In this document: piece by piece, positions 57,233 through 64,000 of the stretch
Position numbering within the stretch: the stretch's first letter is position 1
Layout: each line of letters starts with the position of its first letter
Assembly: GCA_033439765.1 (NCBI GenBank)
Contig: JAULSN010000012.1
Coordinates: forward strand, 434,001-498,000
DNA length: 64,000 nucleotides
Origin: Lasiosphaeria ovina
Taxonomy: Eukaryota > Ascomycota > Sordariomycetes > Sordariales > Lasiosphaeriaceae
Reading direction: 5' to 3'
Notes under the pieces: model-generated
What the model was told of the DNA's origin: nothing
Database searches by the model: none
The model's input: only the letters and a program-made list of their open reading frames with translations
Program-made: the position numbers and the translations under genes

Positions 57233-58193
57233 GAGGAAAGGGATGAGATAAAGTCGGGGAATCGGAAAGAGCTTGGTTTGTTTATGAAGATAAAACACGA
57301 TACGGCTAGAATGTGGGATACCCAGGGCCTGGTTACGTAGCAAGGGGAGCGTTTTTGGCATTTCAAGGGGTTCCGGTATTTGCTTTGTCGCTGAGGATAT
57401 AAAACACGTGTTCCGGAAAAGATCATACTTTCTGCTATTCCATGATGAAGAGCAAGCCACCGTATCTAGGATACCCATCTTTTGGAAGCTTTGTAGGTGA
57501 CTTCTAGATGTTTACAGAAGCCTATAAGGGTCCTTGTATAATGAGGTTCGTGTAAATTAGTATCAATAACCTTGAAGCCACTGTAAACAAGTTGCCAAAA
57601 CCCCAATCGGTCATAAAAGTCACTGGCTAGCAACCTGGAACCCCCTCCCCACCCAGATGATCCAATGTGGCGGGAATGGAGTCTGCGAGGCTCTGGTTTC
57701 TAGCGGGCTACGTATTTGACTAGGACCAAAGAGAAAAACAGGTGGTCCAAGCGTTGATTCTGGGCGGGGTGCCCCAGCAGATATTCTTCCCCACCTTTTG
57801 GAAGGTTGCATTGAGAAGCCAAGTATCAACACGAAAACAGCATCTTCAACCCACCTAGAACCGTTATTCTATGTAGTTCCAGTATTCTTTACTGAATCTA
57901 CGCCACGATACATGTTGTGTCTGTATTGACGCAATTCTTTTCCAATACCCGGGCACTCGGAAAGTAAGGCAGCAGGGACACACAAGGGGGAGCGGGGAAT
58001 CCCAGGGGCCTTCCCTGTTGAGCTGAACCAAAGCCGCAGCAGGAGCATCCCAGGCCAGGGAAAGCGCGAGGACTGTTCCCCACATGGTGAGTTTTGGCCT
58101 GCTAAGTGATTTTCGCCAGCATGCGGCGCAAATGCTGCGGTTCATAAAATTGACATTTGTTGAAGCGCCTGAATTACCGACAGAGTTGCCAGA
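57233..58193. other. intergenic region after secreted protein B
   Basis: About 960 bases without a supported gene. The minus-strand frame at 57864-58253 runs antisense into the next gene and has no domain. The region should contain the 3' end of protein B and the promoter of the coiled-coil gene. Confidence 0.45.
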
Positions 58194-60083
58194 ATGGAGA
58201 GACTCGGCGCCGGTTGGAATGCGCGCCCGCTGCCACCATCGCCGAGGGCCCACCCGAAGAAGAGGGCACGCAAAGACTCGACACTCCGCTCTACTTCTTC
58301 ATGGTCTGAGGCGCAAGATGATGACGACTTTGAACCCGACACAGGCCGCGTCTTCAATCGGGCCTCAACAGGAGACCGCACTTCTATACCAGAACGCCCT
58401 GCTCTCAGTCTCGGTCACCATACCGTCGAGCTCCCTGCTGAGAGCGCGCTCGGTAGCCGCCCCAAGTCTGAGTATCCTACCAAGCCGAGGGTTTCTGAGA
58501 GCCGGAGTGGAGAAGACAAATTCCACAGTCGAGATCTTATTCTTCCAAACTTCATCCGCACACCCGTCAACGCAATCTATTCAGATCTGAGAAAGATCGT
58601 GCATGCCCTGGGTGACTCTCATCAGCTGCACCCATCTCATAACCCCGTCACCGCCATCAGGGGGCAGCTCATGGCAGTGGCAAGGTCTTGCGAGTTCATG
58701 AATCTAGAAGGAGGGAGGCTCGAGAACCAAGTCGCCGAATCGGAATCCGAGATAATGAAGCTGAAGAAAGAACTTCTTGACCTGAGACATAAATCCGATC
58801 AAAATGGTGACCTCAAGGTCGAGGTTGATCAATTGAAGCACGAAAGGGACAAACTTCGAGCTGAGGGTGGCGAACTCGCAGAAAAATACGCCAAGCTCGA
58901 GGCTGATTATATCCGGCTCGAGGACCAGAGAGCAGAGGCCGAAATTGAGACTCGTCAACTAGAAAGACTCATTCAGGAACACGACGCCGCCAAAGTCTCA
59001 AACCCGGTCCTGGAGGACCCCCCTGGGGCGCTCAAAGAGCAGAGAAACTCATCCCAAACTCTTATCGCTCCGCCTCAATCACCAGCGCCTACACCATATA
59101 TAAAAGAAGAAGCAGTGGATGAGATCTGGGCCGATGGCGTCCAGTCAGCAGATCCGACTGAGAGGCTCGATAAGCTCTGCTCTGGGCTGGCCAGCTTTTT
59201 GGGAAAGCTATTTCGCATCAATGGGCGGTCTAATAACGAGGCCATTGTTGAGTTTGTTGCACAATTCGGGTTACCCAGATCTGCAACCCCTCGTACCGAC
59301 GCCACTCAACTGCCGGGATTTTGGAAGGTCCGGGAATCGTGGAGTCCTGCACGCGTCACAACAATGACGCCGGAGCCAAGTCTCGAGGGTAGATTCGCGC
59401 AGCTTTGCCTACTGTTCCCGTTCCTACAAAACAAGGACCAGGTCAGGCCGTTTCAAGCAATAGCTGAGCTTGTTACTTCGTTGATGTCCTCAGATTATTC
59501 TTCGTCACCGCAGGCGGCAATAGCCTTTGTCGAGACGATGACGAGTCTCCGCCCAACAATCAGCAGGGGTGTCTTGAGCGCAAGAAGAGTACTGCTCGCG
59601 ACCATGGTCTGCGAGCTTTGCCGTTATATTGAGAGTGCGGTACCCGATGCCCCAAGAGGGAACTGGAATATCGGCAGCATTCTCGGACCAGAGGCGCAGC
59701 TCGCCACCCAAGAGCTCCCAGTTGGAAAGCTGGCAGCTGCTCTTGGCGACTCGAATCGATCAAGCACGCAACCAATAAAAGATCAACTCGCCTCGGGTTG
59801 CGGGGACCAGTTCTGCGCCTTTTCATTTGTGGACGAGGATGGCAAGACACGCGAGATTGGACTTCTTCATTGTGACGAAAGTTCAAACTTTCTGATAATC
59901 GATTTTGCTGATAGGTCCTTCCGCCTCGTGGACTGCCAGCTGGCGTCGATGATGTCGAACCTCACCGAGCCACGAAAGCTGGATCTTATAATTGAAAGAT
60001 CTGATGAGAAGCTGTTGAAAATGGCGGCCGTGCCGAGGGACGTGGCGGCGTTCTGGCTCAAATACGCCATGGTGGACGTTTGA
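58194..60083 (+). CDS. coiled-coil protein with basic N-terminal motif, unrecognised
   Basis: An intronless gene of 629 residues. The N-terminus contains a basic cluster (HPKKRARKDS, about residues 20-29) that looks like a nuclear localisation signal, followed by an acidic Ser-rich stretch. Residues about 170-265 form a long coiled coil with clear heptad character (ESEIMKLKKELLDLRHKSDQ, LEADYIRLEDQRAEAEIETR, ETRQLERLIQEHDAAK). The C-terminal 300 residues are a globular domain I do not recognise (for example IVEFVAQFGLPRSATP, DQFCAFSFVDEDGKTREIGL, ERSDEKLLKMAAVPRDVAAF). The start is an ATG giving MERLGAGWNARPLPPSP; nothing convincing extends upstream. It lies in a run of plus-strand genes after the two secreted proteins. 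The architecture fits a nuclear scaffold or chromatin-associated protein, which is inference only. Confidence 0.8.
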   Translation: MERLGAGWNARPLPPSPRAHPKKRARKDSTLRSTSSWSEAQDDDDFEPDTGRVFNRASTGDRTSIPERPALSLGHHTVELPAESALGSRPKSEYPTKPRVSESRSGEDKFHSRDLILPNFIRTPVNAIYSDLRKIVHALGDSHQLHPSHNPVTAIRGQLMAVARSCEFMNLEGGRLENQVAESESEIMKLKKELLDLRHKSDQNGDLKVEVDQLKHERDKLRAEGGELAEKYAKLEADYIRLEDQRAEAEIETRQLERLIQEHDAAKVSNPVLEDPPGALKEQRNSSQTLIAPPQSPAPTPYIKEEAVDEIWADGVQSADPTERLDKLCSGLASFLGKLFRINGRSNNEAIVEFVAQFGLPRSATPRTDATQLPGFWKVRESWSPARVTTMTPEPSLEGRFAQLCLLFPFLQNKDQVRPFQAIAELVTSLMSSDYSSSPQAAIAFVETMTSLRPTISRGVLSARRVLLATMVCELCRYIESAVPDAPRGNWNIGSILGPEAQLATQELPVGKLAAALGDSNRSSTQPIKDQLASGCGDQFCAFSFVDEDGKTREIGLLHCDESSNFLIIDFADRSFRLVDCQLASMMSNLTEPRKLDLIIERSDEKLLKMAAVPRDVAAFWLKYAMVDV

Positions 60084-60809
60084 GCCTCCGCCTGACTGAG
60101 GAGATCTAACGGGGGTATGATATGTCTTGGGGTGATGATGGGAAGTGTATCTCATAGGGAAATGATGGGAGGTTTTTTGAGTCACTGGGCAAACTCGACT
60201 TGCGAGCAGTTTTGATTCTGCAGGCCAACGGGGCCTGTCTTCTTGTACAGTTGGGACGCAGCAGCTTCCTGTCAGCGGGCGGCAGGGATCATTTGATTGT
60301 TCAATTATTCATAGGTACCTTAGCACTTACCTTACTCGTGTATATTGGATATTGAGGATATTAGCCTTTGGGATTTGGGGGCGTTTTAATCCTACACTTC
60401 CTTCCTGGCCAGGCTCGTCTGAACTACCTAGGTAGGTAGGCATGATCAGTAGCAGTAGAATTCTTATCTTTGGCCCATCCCGGCCTCATGTTGTAAGGAG
60501 AGAAAAGACGAGAGCTATCAGGCCACTGAAGGAAGGAGATACGGGCACCTGCCTACCTTAATCGGTAATTACCTTCCTTATCCCTGCGAGATTTCAGGAT
60601 TACTTCCTCCTGGGCGAGTAGCAGGGAAGGTGCAGGCTCGCTGCTTCCTTTATCAATTTCCTGCCTGCAGCCTTCCATACTTGTACCGTACCTTACCTTC
60701 TCAGTTCGCGCTGAAATCGGCGGCGTGCTCTTCTTTCTTCTCCAATAATACAGAAGCCGCACACTGCCACTCAGGGTCAATCACTGCTAGGAGGCCGAAA
60801 TTGCCCAGA
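60084..60809. other. intergenic region before the MYND-SET gene
   Basis: About 725 bases. It contains GAACTACCTAGGTAGGTAGGCA near 60422 and GTACCGTACCTTACCTTC near 60683. An in-frame ATG at 60630 precedes the next gene, but the intervening residues look like leader sequence, so I treat it as 5' UTR and promoter. Confidence 0.5.
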
Positions 60810-62697
60810 ATGGACGTCAAACGAGCTACCAACGATGTCGACGACAACAGCGACGATGGTGCTGAATATGATGCCTCTGTCGATGATTTCGTGCCATCGC
60901 CGCGCGAAGCGTTTCATACCCAGCCAGATCTTTGCAAGGAGCTGCTGCGCAAAGTCAAGTCGTCGGTCCCGCTCGCAATCCGTTCCTCCAAGATCAGCAT
61001 GGGTTCGGGCCTCTTTGTGGACAAGGACGTCGAGGACGGCTGCGAGATATACCGCTCTGTCCCTTTGATCAGCTGCATCAACGGCAATGAAGAGGAGTTT
61101 TGCCACTTCTGTCTCAACAGCCCCAAGATGGATAAGGGAGCTGCTGAGACTGGGCCTCTCAAGCGCTGCCAGGGCTGCAAAGTTGCCAGGTTCTGCTCAA
61201 AGGTGAGTCTGTGAGACAGATCCAAGACAACAAAGAGATTTTTTAAAAAAAACAATACAATTCTTTGAAGAATAATTAGCTGACGTCTGCCGACACAGAA
61301 ATGCCAAACCGATGCCTGGCGCAACTTCCACAAAGACGAGTGCAAAGTTCTGCACAATGCGCCGACGATGAATCCCCGCCGTCTGGCGCTTCACCGTCTA
61401 CTGTTCTGGCAGAAACGCAAATTCATCACCACGGTACAGGGCAAGGCCATCGAGGCTCTCGAGACTCACTTCAATGAGTACTCCAAGCTCGGTGACCGAC
61501 TTACCCAAATCACAGACGTTGCAGTGGCGGTCCGCGAGGCCACCGGCGGCACCGGCGGCAGCAAGGTGAACATGGGGCTAGCCTGGAGACTGGTGCCTGC
61601 GGTACGAACATGACTAAATCGCCCAATGGTAGCATGGTCCATGAACTAACATGACTTCGGGATAGATGAGCGTCAACTGTGTGAGCATCCGACCCCCGAA
61701 CAAGAATGAAGCCGTCGGCGCCGCTCTTGATCTGGTTACCACGGCAATCAACCACTCCTGTGACCCAAATGTATTTGTCTTCTTTGAAGGTCCCGAAATT
61801 CGGGTCTGCTCGCTGAGGAAGATCAACGCTGGTGAGGAAATCACTGCATGCTACGTCGACCCGACGATTGATGTCTCGAGGCGCCGGGCTCTCTTGAAGC
61901 ACGAACATTTCTTTGACTGCTTTTGTGAGTGATAATTCCACGCCTCTCACAACTTTCTCACACTGTAACTACATTGATAGCTAACTTGTCTACGGAAAGG
62001 CACCCGTTGCGAGGATGAGGACAAGGAGAATAAGGCCGTCCTTAAGGGCAATGGAACTCTGAAGACGTTCCACCAAGCCCAGACTGACATGCTGAATCTC
62101 ATGTCAAGCGCCAGCAAAGCGTCCAAATACCCCGGGCTCTTCCCGGAATTTGAGAATCTGGAAAATGTAGAGACGCAGCTGCGCACTATCGCGCGCCGAC
62201 CCTTTCCCGTCTCTCACTGGCCTGACCATATCGAGCCCCTGCCCTTGGCGCGACTGGGCATTGCCGAGCTGTATCTCGGACAGGGAAAGCCAGTTCCTGC
62301 CTTGACAATTGGCCTCCGGGGGAAGCTCATGAGTCGCCGTAGATGCGGGCCTGACTGGGTCAACGAGATGGACGAGATCTTTGGTATGCTGGTTGCGGTC
62401 GCAGCTCTCCCGGCAAACCACCGAGTATGGGAGGACAAGTCGTTCCCGCCAGCCGGAGATATCCGAAACCTCGCCTATGGTTATCTATACGCAGCATCCA
62501 AGGAGGCTACCAAGGCTTTCGGCAAAGACTGCAAATACACGCGGGTCATGTGGGATTTGGTCGCAGGTCTTGTGGCAGGAATGCCCGATCCTAAGCCTAG
62601 TACTAAGGAATTGGAGGAGGCGAGCAAGGCAGCGCAAGCCAGACTGATGAACTGGGCTGGGATTCCCAGTGCTTACGGTGTCGACCTTTCTCACTAG
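60810..62697 (+). CDS. MYND-SET lysine methyltransferase, SMYD/Set5-like
   Basis: Predicted protein-lysine methyltransferase of about 550 residues. Four exons: 60810-61202, 61299-61601, 61666-61924 and 62000-62697; introns are 96, 64 and 75 bp and in frame. The SET domain is split by a MYND zinc finger, the SMYD arrangement. The N-SET part (SSKISMGSGLFVDKDVEDG, about 59-77) comes first. The MYND finger has Cys98, 101, 120, 123, 129, 133, His142 and Cys146 (CHFC...CQGC...CSKKC...HKDEC), and exon 1 ends inside it. The core SET motifs follow: NHSCDPN (about 261-267), which binds SAM, and GEEITACYVD. A Cys-rich post-SET segment (FDCFC, TRCEDEDK) and a helical C-terminal domain complete the protein. 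The start is the ATG giving MDVKRATNDVDD. Substrate could be histone or non-histone; the sequence does not tell. It converges on the dehydrogenase gene, 282 bases apart. Confidence 0.9.
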
Positions 62698-62979
62698 GGT
62701 GTTTCCCACAAGTGGACACGAGCTGAGTGGACAGGGAATCACTTTTCAGTTGGTGAAAAAGTGAAGCAGAGAGCGAAAGATAGAGTGAGATTCCCACAAT
62801 TTCATGAGTCTGGACTTGGGTCTAGATCCTCGATTTTTAGCGCATCCTATAGGGAATATCTTAGGCACCTATTTCATCTGGACTGCTACATGGTATGAAC
62901 CAGACCGGAAATTACAAGAACGACTGCTTCTTGATCGTAAACTAAATCAGTGTAGTAACCGACATGATTATTCCTTGGT
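62698..62979. other. convergent 3' region MYND-SET / dehydrogenase
   Basis: A 282-base gap between convergent stop codons, holding both 3' ends; nothing else is seen. Confidence 0.5.
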
Positions 62980-64000
62980 CTAGTACCCTTCCTTTCTGTT
63001 CACCTTGTTTGTCAGCTCCTGGCCCTCGCTGAAGCGCCTGAGGTTGTGTTCCAGGATGCTCAGGACGCGCGTGTTATAGGACGTAGAGCCACCGGAGACG
63101 TGAGGGGTGATGATGACGTTCTTTGTGCTCCACAGCACGTGTCCATCCGGCAGGGGCTCCGGATCCGTCACGTCCAAGGCGGCGCCGCGGATGAGCCCCT
63201 GGTTGAGGGCGTCGATGATGTCGTCGGTGCTGACGACGGGGCCGCGGGCAATGTTGGACACGTACGTCTTGCCCTTGCCCTGAGCGGCCAGGACGCGGAA
63301 CTCGGCCGCGGCGATCAGGTGGCGCGTGTTGTCCGTCAGCGGCGTCGCGATGACTAGCAGGTCCAGCCCCGACCCCAGGAACGCGTGCAGGTCCTCGGTC
63401 GACGACCCCGAGAACCACTTGCTCGGGAACACGCCGTCTGGGTCTCCTAGCCCGTCCGGCGCCCACGACAAGTCCCGCCGCGACTCGGGCGTCGGCCGCG
63501 CGTGCAGCGTGTACGCGTGCACCTTCATCCCCAGCGCCGTCGCCACCCGCGCCGTCTGCCGCCCGATGCTGCCGTACCCCAGTATTCCGCTGCACATGTG
63601 TCAGTCGCGCAGAGGTGAGAGTGGAGTTGGGTTGGGGAGGAAGGGGTGAGGTTTTTCGAAGCTCAGAGAACTTACACGGTCTTACTGACGGCATCCTCGA
63701 GCAATGTGTTGTCCCTCTCCCATCTCGCCTGCTTCTGCTTCTCCAAGTACTGGGGGACTGCGTAACTATTAGTTGGCCGAGTCCATTGCATTCACAAGCC
63801 CCCCCCCCTCCATTTTGTTTCTTTCACTGTCCCTTCATGCTTAATTATGAAGAGAGACTCACTCTGGTGTTCAAAGGCCAGGTAGGTTGCCAGAATCCAC
63901 TCTGATATCTGGGGTCTTTTGTGATTGATCGAGAAACAGTTAGCAAACGCGGATTTCCGCCAGGGAGTTGTGACAAGATAGGTGTTGGTTGGGGGCGTGA
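62980..64000 (-). CDS. D-isomer-specific 2-hydroxyacid dehydrogenase, 5' end outside window
   Basis: NAD(P)-dependent oxidoreductase of the D-2-hydroxyacid dehydrogenase family, partial. Visible minus-strand exons are 63908-63863 (ISEWILATYLAFEHQ), 63757-63676 and 63589-62980, with introns of 105 and 86 bp in frame. A further intron acceptor (CCCCAG) at 63909 shows that the N-terminal exons lie upstream and beyond the window edge. The dinucleotide-binding motif is VGILGYGSIGRQTARVATAL. Catalytic residues are visible as the Arg in VSNIARGPVVSTDDI, the Glu in DVTDPEPLP and the His in TPHVSGGS. Between the cofactor motif and the catalytic part there is a longer insertion (DLSWAPDGLGDPDGVFPSKW) common in fungal members. 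The C-terminus is LTNKVNRKEGY. It probably reduces a glyoxylate/hydroxypyruvate-like 2-oxoacid; the exact substrate is unknown. Confidence 0.9.

Noticed and set aside
60630..60809. N-terminal extension of the MYND-SET protein from an upstream ATG
   Set aside because: The extra 60 residues are in frame but low in conserved character and unlike SMYD-family starts; the ATG at 60810 gives the expected beginning.
63074..63694. 206-codon minus-strand frame
   Set aside because: It is an alternative frame over the GC-rich dehydrogenase gene; the real frame carries the Arg/Glu/His catalytic residues.

Overview
The window is nuclear DNA of a filamentous ascomycete. The gene families point to Sordariomycetes, and most likely Hypocreales, but the exact genus is an inference. 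Genes are compact and carry 50-230 bp introns with GTAAGT/GTGAGT-type donors, CTRAY-like branch points and CAG/TAG acceptors. Coding DNA is GC-rich. Gene-free stretches are dotted with AGGTAGGTA and GTACGGA motifs. There are two Zn(II)2Cys6 regulators, and the one transposon carries C-to-T type damage resembling repeat-induced point mutation (RIP).

Layout. 1-2.8 kb: gene-free. 2.8-5.7 kb: Zn2Cys6 regulator (+). 6.5-8.7 kb: Yvc1-like TRP channel (-). 9.8-13.3 kb: large AAA+ ATPase (-). 15.6-17.3 kb: METTL16-type m6A RNA methyltransferase (+), with a 19-bp tandem repeat and a perfect palindrome upstream. 17.8-19.3 kb: complete but dead Tc1/mariner element. 19.5-20.7 kb: XAP5/FAM50 (+). 20.8-21.2 kb: small membrane protein (-). 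22.6-24.8 kb: broken unrecognised gene (-). 26.1-28.0 kb: ZZ zinc-finger protein with a one-base frameshift (-). 28.8-35.3 kb: housekeeping block of FIP1 (-), NUP49 (+), RPC31 (-) and HSM3-like (+). 35.8-41.4 kb: Sec7-type ARF-GEF (-). 42.7-44.1 kb: pyruvate dehydrogenase E2 (+). 44.7-45.6 kb: Ayr1-like SDR (-). 45.6-49.2 kb: gene-free. 49.2-52.0 kb: second Zn2Cys6 regulator (+). 52.5-57.2 kb: two related secreted cysteine-pair proteins (+). 58.2-60.1 kb: coiled-coil nuclear protein (+). 60.8-62.7 kb: MYND-SET protein (+). 63.0-64 kb: D-2-hydroxyacid dehydrogenase (-), cut by the window edge.

Most genes are conserved single-copy housekeeping functions: mRNA 3' processing, nuclear pore, Pol III, proteasome assembly, Golgi ARF activation, mitochondrial PDH and RNA modification. 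The accessory content lies in two places. One is the 17.8-28 kb stretch, with a transposon, a gene with several stops, and a homopolymer frameshift. The other is 49-57 kb, where a regulator lies beside two unrecognised secreted proteins that share a Cys-x2-Cys module. That second block is the best candidate for something undescribed.

Gene models were assembled by hand from splice signals and reading frame. Exon joins stated below preserve frame unless noted. Functions were assigned from recognised motifs only, with no database search.
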